NCBI GenBank assembly: GCA_029204225.1 | Contig: CM055104.1 | Location: forward strand, 21,356,658-21,420,657 | Source of the DNA: Diphasiastrum complanatum | Taxonomy: Eukaryota; Streptophyta; Lycopodiopsida; Lycopodiales; Lycopodiaceae | DNA: 64,000 nucleotides | Direction: 5' to 3' | Shown: positions 11,834 through 22,138 of the stretch, piece by piece | Layout: each line of letters begins with the position of its first letter | Position numbering within the stretch: position 1 is the stretch's first letter | The notes under the pieces: model-generated | What the model was told of the DNA's origin: nothing | Seen by the model: the letters and a program-made list of their open reading frames with translations, nothing else | Databases searched by the model: none | Program-made: the position numbers and the translations under genes

Positions 11834-12086
11834 AGTTAAAATAGCAATGATCGACTTATACAATGCTTTCTTATTTCGACGGCACCACGTGTGTGTAGTT
11901 CTAGAATTATCGGACCGTCTTTCTTTTACGAGCCCTTTGAGTGCTTTTAAGCAACTTTATCTTTGTACTTGCTTCTCAGTTGGAATATACAGTTTGTGGA
12001 GAGCAATTATGTTGTCTTGTCTTATTGCACTTGATGTTGTGCTGTGGTGATTGATCCGGTCGGGTTTTTAAACTGTTTTCTTAACT
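11834..12086 (+). repeat. 3' LTR of the small Copia-derived element
   Basis: Same ends (AGTTAA...TTAACT) and length as the 5' LTR, with no indel. CATAA follows as the target-site duplicate. Confidence 0.85.
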
Positions 12087-12091
12087 CATAA

Positions 12092-13734
12092 GACACATAC
12101 ATTATGCGTTGATTGGAAATTGCAACTTGACAATAATTTTCATTATGTAGTTGTACAATTTCTTGAAAGTCTTCACAATCGTAGTGAGTTTGAATTCTCC
12201 ACCCACTTATAGATTTTGCGTCCTCAAAAAATAGTGCTTGTTATGAATGAGAGCGTATATATATAGGATTAAGGACACTTCGATAATGTCAATCACATTG
12301 AGCTGATGAATTTTTCTTTTTATTGCATTGCAATCCGAGCTTAGACGGAGAAGATACAGAAGTTCAAAAAATTTGAATATGAAATGTGAAAGTAGGAACT
12401 TAGGAAAGGGGGTGGGGGGGTAAACGAAAAATAAAAATAAAATAAAATTGGAGTAATGATTATGAAAGTATATTGATTGTACTCAGCTTGGCAAACTGAG
12501 CACTTTTTGTTCTTGTAGTATTGAAATCCGAGGTTATATGCAAAAGTTATAGGCAAAAATAAAATGGAGAGAGAGAAATTGGGGGGGGGGGGGGGGGGGG
12601 CTCTGCGCAATAGGCAGGTAGGAGAAGTGGACAAGGGAGAGGATAAGGGGAGGGGGGTCAACAGAGCAGGGGGGCGAGGAAGGGGTCAACAGCGCAAGAC
12701 GAAAACTGGCCTCGCGAGAGGGGCCATGTGTCGACGATGGCACGTGTGAAGATTTATAAGTGTGGTGAATGTTTTTTTTTATATAAAAATATTTAAAACA
12801 TTAAAAATATTAAAACATACAAAAAAAAATCTACTCACGAATGTTCGAGCCTTAGGCTTATGAAAGGTTTTTTTTTTTTTAAACTGAAGTTACCAAAAAA
12901 AAAAATTCAACAGAGTCAAAACTTCAAAAAAGAAGTTGAAGTCCTCTCCCAAATGGACCCCCAAAACATAACAAATAAACCTCTTTCACTAAAGTTGGCA
13001 TATCTTTGTCAATATTCCCCGCTAGGAATTGGCTCAGATTCAAGCTGAAATAGAGATCTACAAACCTACAAAATTACAATCTTAAAATCTGGCCAAAAGT
13101 ATAGCCAAAAATGGAGAAAAACATACTGCAAAAATTAATACTAACTAAAATTGAAAAGAAATCACTAAAATGACCATAACTTGGTCATTATAGCTCCAAA
13201 TCAAAAACTCAGTACCTCTAGAAAGCTAAGAGGAAGAGCTATTGATCTAAAACAAGAAATCAAACAAAAAATGATAACTAATTGGTCAAAACTTGAACCA
13301 AAACATTCTGAAAATTGAAAAACAAGAAAACTAGTGAGGAAAAAACTCTACTAAAACTAGAAAAAAGCCACCAAATCTTATGGACAAGGGATCTAATGCC
13401 CTGATTCCAAAATTTTCATGCGCCAATATTAGCATTAAAACATCTAATCCATTCTTAAGCATCAAATAAACATGGAAATGCAAGAAATCAAGAAAATAGA
13501 CAAAGTTAGCAAATCTTCACCAAAATAGGCAAAGTAAAGATTCATTATTCATAAATAGAGATCATTCACAAAATTGGGCCTAGATCTCATTTGATTAGGC
13601 ACATGAACCACAAACTCCTTTAAGAAAGAGCAGCTTCAAGAACACTTGAAATTCAAATAGACAAATGAACAATAGCCTCCAAATTTAGCACGACGTTAGC
13701 TATTTATAGAGGTCATTTGTGCCTCTACTCTAAG
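12092..13734. other. Unassigned DNA with a G20 run
   Basis: It contains a 20-base G homopolymer (12581-12600) after GAGAGAGAAATT, A-rich tracts near 12770-12905, and an A-rich non-coding stretch to 13500. GCCCTGATTCCAAA at 13398-13411 is a weak minus-strand primer-site look-alike. No gene is supported. Confidence 0.5.
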
Positions 13735-13850
13735 TTTGGGACTTACAACCATGATTACAATGTCATTAATCACAAATATAGCAAGGTTATTCGAACCACT
13801 TTATCAACAACAATCCTATTGACTAATTCTAGTTTAATTTAGCTCCATGG
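13735..13850 (+). repeat. Dispersed repeat, copy 2 (partner at 7898-8009)
   Basis: Same core as copy 1, with an extra CAA near the middle (ATCAACAACAATCC against ATTAACAATCC). Non-coding. Confidence 0.8.
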
Positions 13851-14146
13851 TACGCTAGGTTCCTTAGTGTATTCCTCATGTAAGCTTGATGGAAAAAAAA
13901 AATGTCTATTGTTGACCTTCGCCTCAGTGATTGTTCGATGGATGTAACATCGAATTGTAAACAATCCAATGTGGCTAGGGCTTCGCTCCAGTTTACAACA
14001 TCTGTTTGCGGATCGTCACATATGACAATCCTCCTCCAACGACATCCATCCTCTGACTTTTCATCAGAGTGGTTGGTTGTAGCATAGTTGGCTATTGTGG
14101 ATCGTTGGTAAGTAGGTTTCATAATCCAGGTATCAGGATCAGTCTT

Positions 14147-14765
14147 TGTTGGAGAGTTTGTGTATCTTGGCAACCCCAACCCTAGTTAATAAGTGAGAGA
14201 GATTTGGCACCCAGTGCGTGTAAGTCCAACCCGATGATCACATAGTTATTTGATTAGTTAGAAGTTAATAAAAGGACTTTAGGCCTTTTTGAGAGAATTA
14301 AATGTCACAAGGCCTAATAGTCAAGCTAGTGAATAAAAAGGGCTCCTCCCAAAATTCAAATTTCAAATAATAAGGTGGAGATTGGCCAACAGGTTTGAGA
14401 CCAAAGCCCTAAAATCCACTATATATAGTGGTGTTTTGTAAGTCATTTGACATGTTCAATAAAAGCTTTGTAAGTCATTTCAATAAAAGCAGGTTGAACC
14501 TCATACGGATTGAAATCGGATGTCCTTGCTCTTTTTCCTTTCTCCATCTCTCATGCTTATTTGGATTTTGCTATTTGTTGGATTTGCTAATTGTTGGGAT
14601 TGATCTTTATTAATATACTTTTTGTGAGAGAGAAGAGAGAGAGAAAAGTAAGTTTACCTTCACTTGAGTAGTGTTAATGGTTAGTGTTAGATGTGGATCA
14701 TAAGCATGTGCTTGATTATGAACTATGCTATCGCTCTCATGGGAACGAATCTTCGCATGACAACA
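14147..14765 (+). repeat. LTR of a TGTTGG-type element, copy 1 (probable 5' LTR)
   Basis: It starts TGTTGGAGAGTTTG and shares the blocks CCCTAGTTAATAAGTGAGAG, GTCCAACCCGATGATCACAT and GACTTTAGGCCTTTT with 21509 and 60486. It contains a TATA palindrome at 14416-14431 and a GAGAGA tract near 14630. The 3' end is placed at the CAACA at 14761-14765, but this is a guess because copy 2 is cut short. Confidence 0.7.
14416..14431 (+). promoter_or_regulatory. Palindromic TATA box in the LTR
   Basis: CCACTATATATAGTGG is a perfect 16-base palindrome centred on TATATATA. Its place in the middle of the LTR suits the U3 core promoter. Copy 2 has TATATAAG at the matching place but not the palindrome. Confidence 0.5.
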
Positions 14766-14860
14766 TGTTAATCCTCTTCATCTCCTTTGATGCTTGATGT
14801 GCTTGGATCTAGGGTTGAAGGTGGATAGGAAATACTCTCTACAATCTTGGCACTATTGCT

Positions 14861-15143
14861 TGTTAGAAATTAATGATAAACTTCATTGTTACACTTCTTA
14901 GTTACTATACATGATGTACTTTATTGGTGACATCTATTTTTAGTTGTCAGTAGCCGTAGGCTAGTCTATTAGTCTACTCCTAGGTTTTATCTCTCTATCA
15001 AGGTTCATGATTTATTTGTATAGTTTATATTCAGTATGCAATAGTGTGAGAAAGTGTTGAGTGAGAGAGTGCGTGTTCTTCTTCCGCCTTTTGTGGTGAT
15101 TGCTTATGGTGAATGCTTGAGGTTGCTTATCTGATTATTGACA
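14861..15143 (+). repeat. Copia LTR (TGTTAG...GACA), 5' LTR of a truncated element
   Basis: It starts TGTTAGAAATTAATG and ends ATTATTGACA directly before TGGTATTAGAGC. The first ~35 bases match the LTR start of Copia D on the minus strand at 34387, after which the two diverge. Confidence 0.75.
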
Positions 15144-15156
15144 TGGTATTAGAGCT
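15144..15156 (+). other. Copia primer binding site
   Basis: TGGTATTAGAGCT fits the initiator-Met tRNA primer site with one C-to-T change. Confidence 0.8.
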
Positions 15157-15332
15157 GCAAATCGCATGTGTCCGTACATATCGAATCAACACGTGAATAG
15201 CCAAGTCAAGGACTAGGAATCGTACCTGTGTGTGTTGAATCGATATCAGTGTACAACAAAGGTTGTACGGTTCTGTGGTGTGATAAATTTGGAGACAAGT
15301 TGTGTGCTCAGACTGAGCCATTCTATCCAGTA

Positions 15333-15740
15333 ATGGCAACTCTAAGTGAGAGTGTTCTCAATGAATCAAGCAAATTGGAAGGAGTCGGGAACTATGTAGT
15401 TTGGGAATCCAAATTGAAGAACATTTTGATGGAAAAAGAGTTATGGGAGATCGTGACAGGTGAAGAGACAAGGCCAGTGATTGAAGAAGATCAGCGGGGA
15501 CAGGAGAAAACTGAAAGCACAAAATGTCATTAACTTCTCAGCTAGAGATGCAATTATTCCCTACATTTTGGATCCAAAAGGACCAAAAGAAACATGGGAT
15601 ACATTGACGGCATTGTTTGACACCACAAACACATCTTAAGTGCTATTCCTGAAGACGAAGCTGCACACATTATGAATGGATGATGGTGCAACCATTGCCG
15701 ATCACCTATTGGAAGGTAAAGGAGATCCGTGATCAATTAG
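15333..15740 (+). pseudogene. Copia gag N-terminal remnant
   Basis: ATG at 15333 opens MATLSESVLNESSKLEG, then NYVVWESKLKNILMEKELWE, the standard start of plant Copia gag. A frameshift near 15505 moves to KAQNVINFSARDAIIPYI, then ETWDTLTALFDTTNTS. Stops follow at TAA (near 15638) and TGA. The same blocks occur in Copia D (37690-37800, minus), so both are one family. The element is cut off near 15740; pol is missing. Confidence 0.8.
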
Positions 15741-16103
15741 TCGCGAAATTTTTATCCTCCCTTTCTCACCCATTCTCATTTCCCTTTCTTTTTCCACTTC
15801 CTCTTCCCGTTCATTCATCACAGCCTCACGACTTCACATCGCCATGCCTTTTAACGTCAATGACAAACACATGTGCCAAGGGATTGTCACCAAATTCGAA
15901 GTGGGGGCATGTTAGAAGATTCTAGTGAAGGTTCTTCTAACTGATTCCAGCTATCACAAGCACATAAAGGATATTAGAAAGATGAATCAAGCCGCCAACT
16001 ACAATGGAGAGTTTCGACAAGTCATCAATAAAGGAGCTCCAGAATCTAGATATATCGGGATCCTTGATAAATGTGGTTGATCCTTTTATAACCTGAAACA
16101 CAA
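15741..16103. other. Unassigned DNA after the gag break
   Basis: A T/C-rich stretch (15755-15830) and then non-coding DNA. No supported gene. Confidence 0.4.
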
Positions 16104-16117
16104 GAGCTCTGATACCA
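16104..16117 (-). other. Primer binding site of a minus-strand LTR element
   Basis: The minus strand reads TGGTATCAGAGCTC. The bases just beyond, at 16118-16119, give CA on the minus strand, as expected for an LTR 3' end. So a minus-strand 5' LTR should lie to the right (from 16118), with the (GA)n tract inside or near it. Its far end was not found. Confidence 0.7.
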
Positions 16118-16440
16118 TGTGAAGAATTTTAGACCATTAAGATCCAAAATGTGTCCCTTAATCTTTGGTTAGAAAGTCAACACAATCAACAACATTGCCA
16201 ATGTAAAAAAATCAGCATCTACTCAATGAAAGAGATGCAAAATCAATAAGGAATCGATTGAACATCAAATATATGATAAAATGAAGTTGTTTTCCGTACA
16301 ATAACAGTAACCTACTGTATTTTCCACGTGAGGATCCAAAAATAACAAAATATGAGCATTCTACACACAAGATTGCAAGATATAATCAAGATAGGCCACC
16401 AATGGATAGATGAACCCAAGAGACCTCATGTATAAGCATG

Positions 16441-16444
<4 letters not shown>

Positions 16445-16527
<83 letters not shown>
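16445..16527. repeat. (GA)41 microsatellite
   Basis: An uninterrupted GA tract of about 83 bases. Reading frames through it code only for Arg-Glu or Ser-Leu runs and are not genes. Confidence 0.95.
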
Positions 16528-17800
16528 ACAAGATTTCACATAGTCCAAACCCTTTGAACCCTTCAATTTATAGCATAACAGGTAAAAATACAGCTGTATA
16601 AAGTTTAATAGTACATAGTAGCATAAAGCGAAGCAAGTTTTAAGACACCCAACTGTTACCTGCCACCATTTCACACAACAAAATCACACGAGTTAGAGAC
16701 AGATGTCAAAGCCGAGCATCAGTTGTTATCCATGTTCGAAACAAGATTCATTACTTTATCAGTTAGGTTGCATTAAATACTAGTACGTCCAATCTTCCCA
16801 ATCATTCATTTCATAATTTAGCAATACGTTCTGCCCTTTTAACAAAGCCGTATCAGGGCAAACACCATACTGATCAGTAAAAGAGCAAAAAGAACGTATT
16901 AGTTTCACATATACATTCTACATGTAAGCAGCTATCTTTCATTACACAGATGGACAGAGACTGGGCGATGGTCACAGCGCTAGGTACTAGAGCACCACCA
17001 TGCTATACTAGCCCCCACAGGTCTCCCATATCAGTTTACCGGGAGTCCAAGCGCCGAACAACTTGGGCAAATCATGCCATTCAAGTGTACCATGGTCGAG
17101 CTCTATATAAGTATTTGACTTTACTTATATTAACTGGACACTAGATGCAGAAAACAAAAAAACAAAAAAATTTACTCACGCCCATGTCACCTACTGCGCA
17201 TGCAGGATCAACCTATACTGGATTTATTAATTAAAAAAGCCATTACATGCAAGGTTTGCAAATCATCATAAATACGTGAGTAAAATCATGGTACCAAGTT
17301 AGGTCACCCACTGTATTGGTGATATTCCGTAAAGCATCATACCTGAATGCTTGCGCAAAACAATGAAAAGTTTTGAAAGCTCTCCACTGACCTTACCACG
17401 GCCATTGAATAAAAGTTGAAAGGCTTGCAACCTGGACCCACCCACGCCTATCCTAGAAGAGAGTCCACTTAATGTCCACACTATGTTGGCAACCACACGG
17501 GGAATGAATGCCCGGAGTTAAGACAAATGTTAGAGCAGCCCCCACGATACTACCACATCTACAATATGAGCACTCATGACACAATCGACTGCCGATACAA
17601 CCTACAGAACCAAGTTGCACGGCCAACAACAAATCCCACCCTGATGGCACAATGACAAGGTGCCTTGCACCAACCACCTCCTAGATTGGCCGTGCCTCCC
17701 ATTTCCACAAGAACCCAAAGATAGTAGTGAGAAACCCGCAACCACCTGCCTAGTAGTCGAATATGGTCAAGGTGACCGAAGAACCCTACTATCCCAAATA
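16528..17800. other. Unassigned DNA, probably LTR/leader debris
   Basis: No gene recognised. TATATAAG at 17104-17111 after GGTCGAGC resembles a retroelement core promoter. Short frames at 17453-17933 have no known domain. Confidence 0.4.
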
Positions 17801-18056
17801 AGAAGCACAAGACTCTATTCCAGTGCATTTTATAGATGGGATGAATGGAGAGTTGATACCAATCAACGTAAACCAGCTTCACGGTACTAGATTCAGAGCT
17901 CCCATTAAATGTTATGGATGTGGAGAGAATCATAGAATCACCGAGTGCCCTAACATTATTTTAGAACATTTGGGTGGGAAAATATTCGACACTCCGGTGA
18001 ATGACAGCCGACTACACAAGTTTTGGCAGCCAGATCAGCCAGTTCAACCAGAATGA
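17800..18056 (+). pseudogene. Gag-like fragment with a zinc knuckle
   Basis: The frame runs ...HFIDGMNGELIPINV..., then a zinc knuckle at 17910-17948 (CYGCGENHRITEC), ending WQPDQPVQPE at a TGA (18054-18056). The spacing is C-X2-C-X3-H-X4-C, one residue shorter than the usual CX2CX4HX4C of retroviral nucleocapsids. A gag-type RNA-binding role is likely. No catalytic domains are adjacent. Confidence 0.5.
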
Positions 18057-18650
18057 TCCAGCACCTTATCAGTTTTATTTTTGATTGTTTTACAATTTCA
18101 TTGTTTTTTTCTGACTTGAGTGATTCTTCTCTTCTTTTGAAAAAGATAGAAAAAAAAAAAAAAAAAAAAGAGGATGATGAGCAAAAGTCAAAAAAGTCAT
18201 TAGAGTGGGAAAAGTGGAAGGAAAGTATTTTCAGAAAATAATTTTTGACTTAGAAAATTACTTTTTGGGTCATATTTTGCACAAACAGTCTTAGAAACTT
18301 TCGTCGAGTTTTCAGATTATACATCCACCTCAGATATACCTATACTTAGTTGGGCGAAGGCTCTTTCCTATAGTTACTACGTAATTTGTAGTTAGGTGAA
18401 TGTTCAACATTATGCCATTTTGGAAACCTTCACCGAGCATCAAAACATCATTATGAACCTTCGTCGACATGCCAAATGGATTCAAAATGCCAAAAATAGG
18501 TTGGCCATAGGTTCAAACTTTCTACACTGCTTTCTGATACACTCTCGTGCCAATTACTTTCAGTTTTGACTTTTTCTCATCATGTCTTCTACTGATACCA
18601 GCCAGTCTCTGCACGATGTCATTCATCAGGTGTTCCGACCAAGACGGACG
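18057..18650. other. Non-coding stretch with an A-rich tract
   Basis: It contains a ~20-base A run near 18150-18169 and no coding frame. It lies between the zinc-knuckle fragment and the unknown protein family. Confidence 0.4.
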
Positions 18651-19770
18651 TCATGATACTCCCTAGCACAAGCATGGTGGCTCAATGGATCTCACCGCAA
18701 TGGGGATCCACGAGCACACCTTTTCTGGGAAAATCAATATGGATTTCATCACCATGGCCTTTAGCACATGGACCAAGGCCAAGTCTAAGCTCTAAATCAC
18801 CTACCAGACTGCTACCCATAGGTGCGCATCACAAAGGCCGCCCTTGCAGCCATAGGCATATCTTCTGGCAAACAGCCCTTGCCCAATCATAACCATGCCA
18901 AGAGTGTCATAAAACTCTTTATTTGACACATCTGATGAGCTATACTGGACAAATGATGGCTATTTGTTAGAATCCATCCACGATCCTATTATCCATGTCG
19001 CTGCACAACTACTGAATAACTACCTGATGGTTGGCAACCTCAGGAAGGAGCGCATCTCTTCTCAAATCCTACATCGTATAGTAGAATCCAATTACAAGCT
19101 TGATAGCAAGCCATTAGAATCCTATAACTGGTTCAAGATGATTTTTGGTGAGCTCAAGCGGGCCATTAAAAGCAATACCAAGCAACAGTTTGTGGCCGGC
19201 TCACTTTTGTCCCTCCTTTTCGTCTCCTACCCTGAAAATAAAATCCGTGGGTTTGTTCCCGATGTCATCCTATCTGTGTATAAAGACACACACATGTTGA
19301 GTCCTCACAACAGGCTTTTTGTTCTCATAGTCATCTTCGCGTATGCAGCGACGTCGTCATTCCTGGCTCGCCTCCCATGTCACGACGTCGTACTAGGAAA
19401 ACCTCTTCAGCTGCGCTTCCTCCCCCTGCTGCAATTTGCACTGAACTCCCCATACCCCAATCCACCGATGCTTCTCTCGCCTCCGTGTCCTCACAGGGTC
19501 AGTTTGTGACCATTGGAGCCACCATTCCAATCACAGCTGTCCAGCCGCCTCACCCCCACAAACTCGAGCGATTTCACCGAACACTCAAGCTTTCATGGAC
19601 ATGTTCGATGATTCCAACCCCTTTGGGCCAAATGAAATTTTTGAAATGCCCAAAATCCAAGGGCCCTTTAATCCCTAATCCCCTGAAAAAGGATTCGAAC
19701 AGTTCCATGATAGTTCTACAGTTTTTGATTTCTCATTCCAGACAGATCAGTAAGATCAGGTCGAAGTAGT
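18650..19770 (+). pseudogene. Unknown LTR-element protein, N-terminal part
   Basis: A frame from about 18740 reads MDFITMAFSTWTKAKSK. After several breaks it continues as LESIHDPIIHVAAQLLNNYL, ELKRAIKSNTKQQFVAGSLL and IRGFVPDVILSVYKDT (to about 19290), then a Pro/Ser-rich stretch. I do not recognise it as gag, pol or env. The same protein, more decayed, lies on the minus strand at 55405-56560 (MHFIAMAFSTWTEAKSK, LLDSIRDPIIQ). Two copies in retroelement context argue for an element-borne gene, possibly a divergent gag. Confidence 0.5.
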
Positions 19771-20990
19771 ACCAGATACCATCAAGGTCGCTCATGATAT
19801 TTCTTCACCAATGATGCACCCATACTCGAGGGTTTTGAAGAAGAGGATGTCTTTGAGGAAGAGGATACATAGACAAAACCTCAAGGCAAACCCAGTCAAT
19901 CTTCTAGATCAGGATTATCTGCTGCTGCTGCACCACTCGTGGATTCTGGTGACGCATTGGGTTTAGCCTCCAACCTTGCGCGAGTGATCTAGACAATGTT
20001 AGATGAAAAGAAAGACATGGACAAGCGCATATCAGAATTGGGATCTGAGAATACCTTGATTAGCCAGAAAGTGATACAGCTGAATCGGAAACTCAATTTT
20101 GCCAAACAACTGAGACAAAGTCTGAAATCGCCCTGAAGAAAGCCCAACAAATAGCCGACGCTCTAGAAAGCTATGTGGAAACTCTTCAAGATGCATTGAC
20201 AACAACCCAAGACCAAGTGGACAAAGCGGGCCAAGACGCTAAACAACAGGTCTTGCTACTGGCTGGTCAATTGGATATGGCCGAGCTTGAACGCGAACGT
20301 CTTCAAGGTGAATTGGATGCGACCACCCTTGAAGGTGATTCTTATCTCCAGACACAAGTGCCCAATCATCCAGTCACACCGGAAGAAATCAGATACTTGT
20401 TCAGAAAAGTTGAAACCTACTGCACTTCATTGGTAGGATTTCAGTTTTGATAAACTAAAACGTATGGCAACAACTAAACTAGCAAAGGCAAAGGCAATCA
20501 TCAAAGATTATGAAAAAACAACCGCTCAAGTTTTGCAAGTCGGGCCCCAAATTCCAGTACTCGTGATGCCACAGTTCATGCCTCAACAACAAGATCAAGG
20601 AGGCTTGGATACAGGGTTTGACGGGCTAGGACACGAAAGAAGATCCTCGTCAACTTCAAGGCCCGGGCCATTGTTTCAGAAACCCATCACCATCGAGGAC
20701 CAGATTCAAGCATTTCTCCAACAACATCCGCATGAGTCCTCGAGGGGTGGATGGGTGATTAAATTCAAGACCTCTGAGATAGAGACGGGCAAGGAATTGG
20801 ACAAGCTACTAGCATTGGGAGAGCAGCCGGCATGGAAAACCATTGTATTTGAGAAAACTCCGGATTCCATTAGAAGTTATGTTGCCAGCCCCCCTCGCCA
20901 ATTGCGGATAGATCCTTATTGTTTGCCAATGCCAAAGATTTGGGGATTCCAATGGACAAAATCGATATCTATACCCCAAGTTGGCCCATA
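19771..20990 (+). pseudogene. Unknown LTR-element protein, coiled-coil middle part
   Basis: After an acidic stretch (19800-19880) the frame reads ...LQDALTTTQDQVDKAGQDAK..., then ELERERLQGELDA, then a Pro-rich break. This heptad-like Leu/Ala pattern with many Glu and Gln suggests a coiled coil at about 20010-20330. A one-base shift near 20433 leads to DFSFDKLKRMATTKLAKAKA and a Gln/Pro-rich linker (about 20545-20620). It then reads GWVIKFKTSEIETGKELDKL. No enzyme motif is seen. Oligomerising or capsid-like function is possible but unproven. Confidence 0.45.
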
Positions 20991-21457
20991 ATCCACCAAG
21001 TGTACAATTGGCCCATAATCCACCAAGTGTACAATTGGCAAATAGTCGTGGATTTCAATCGGGCCTTACAATTTTATGCGGCCGAGTATATACATTCGCC
21101 AGATCCGACCGTTAGGCATCTACTCTTTTTGCGAACGATTTGACAATGTTGGCGTCCGTAGCAACGCGGTGGAATGATTGCCTACCCCAAATCGCTTTTG
21201 ATCCTAATAAACCAGTGGCCTCCGACAGTGTTCAAGATCAATTGCCACTTGCCAGATTATACTATTGTGTTGCGATGATGGGTGGAATGTGGGAATCCAG
21301 ATTTACGGCATGGACCGCTTCCAAATGGATTGTCGAGGCCAATAAATGCTTCTTACCGCACAAGAAAGATTTCAACACGGCGCGCCTGGAATTCATGGAG
21401 AAAGTACAGTACCATCTTATCAAGGTACAATGCAAGGCTAATCAAAGCCCGAAATGA
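20919..21457 (+). pseudogene. Unknown LTR-element protein, C-terminal part
   Basis: The frame at 20919-21143 reads DLGIPMDKIDIYTPSWPIIH and contains an exact in-frame 27-base duplication (20981-21007 and 21008-21034). It then continues as VVDFNRALQFYAAEYIHSPD. A frame change at about 21140 gives TMLASVATRWNDCLPQIAFD, and then MMGGMWESRFTAWTASKWIV, to a TGA at 21455. The stop is about 40 bases before a polypurine tract and LTR, the normal place for the last gene of an LTR retrotransposon. Confidence 0.45.
20981..21034 (+). repeat. 27-base tandem duplication in the unknown ORF
   Basis: Two exact copies of a unit starting TTGGCCCATAATCC. It is in frame, so nine residues (WPIIHQVYN plus junction) are repeated. 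Confidence 0.95.
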
Positions 21458-21496
21458 ATAAATCTTGTGAGGTGTTGTGAGACCGCCACCAATTTT

Positions 21497-21508
21497 GGTG
21501 GGGGATAC
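21497..21508 (+). other. Polypurine tract before LTR copy 2
   Basis: TGGTGGGGGATA sits directly before TGTTGG. It primes plus-strand DNA synthesis in LTR retrotransposons and identifies the following LTR as a 3' LTR. Confidence 0.65.
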
Positions 21509-22138
21509 TGTTGGAAGGTTTGCGGATATCAAGGCAACTCTAACCCTAGTTAATAAGTGAGAGGGATTTGGCACCCTGCGTGTGTAAGTCCAACCCAATG
21601 ATCGCATAGAAATTTGATCATTAGAAAGTCAATTAAAGGACTTTAGGCCTTTTGTGGGACTTTTAATGTTGCAGGGCCTAAATGTCACGTTAGTGAATAA
21701 AATAGGAGTTCCCACCAAATTTCAATTTCAAATTGGTTACCTCTGATTATTTAATGGTTTCCCACTCTTTTTTAAATTTGAATAGTTAGGGAGGTAGAAA
21801 TTAGCCAATAGGAATTGGGACGCCCATCTCCTCAATTTCCTATATAAGAAGCAATTTTGAATCATTGTACATGTTTTCATCTTCATTTCAATACAAGCAT
21901 ATTGGCTCTCTTATGGAATGGATTTGTGAATGTCCTTGCTCTCAACTCTATTCCTCCTTCTCTCATGCTTTTGTTATATTGTTAGATCTGAATGTTATTG
22001 GGATTGTATGTTCTTATACTTTTTGTGAGAGAGAAAGGGAGAGAGAGAGAGAGAGAAGCAAGTATCTATCTTCTTGTGGGTTGTAGTATTGATTGATTTA
22101 GGGTTAATGGATCTAGTGTTAATCTGTAGCGTTAGTGG
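21509..22138 (+). repeat. LTR of the TGTTGG-type element, copy 2 (3' LTR, truncated)
   Basis: It shares with copies 1 (14147) and 3 (60486) the blocks CCCTAGTTAATAAGTGAGAG, GATTTGGCACCC, GGACTTTAGGCC and GGGCCTAAATGTCA. Core promoter TATATAAG is at 21841-21848. It includes a GAGAGA tract (22027-22056) at the same relative place as in copy 1. Its 3' end is replaced near 22138 by Copia integrase coding sequence. Confidence 0.75.

Larger units (their letters stand above)
10394..12086 (+). mobile_element. Complete small (1.69 kb) LTR element with internal pol truncation
   Basis: Two direct LTRs of 253 bases (10394-10646 and 11834-12086) align with no indels at a constant offset of 1440, with about 15 mismatches by eye (about 94% identity). 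The insertion is flanked by the direct duplication CATAA (10389-10393 and 12087-12091). TGGTATCAGATC follows the left LTR directly as primer site, and GAGGGAGAG precedes the right LTR as polypurine tract. Only a fragment of Copia reverse transcriptase remains inside; gag, protease, integrase and RNase H are missing. LTR termini are AGTTAA...TTAACT rather than TG...CA. It is non-autonomous, presumably mobilised by a full Copia relative. Confidence 0.85.

Noticed and set aside
12341-12749. Pro/Ser- or Gly-rich frames around 12.3-12.75 kb
   Set aside because: They come from the G20 run and purine-rich DNA; no conserved word is present.
16410-16674. Frames through the (GA)41 tract
   Set aside because: Repeat artefact without any domain.
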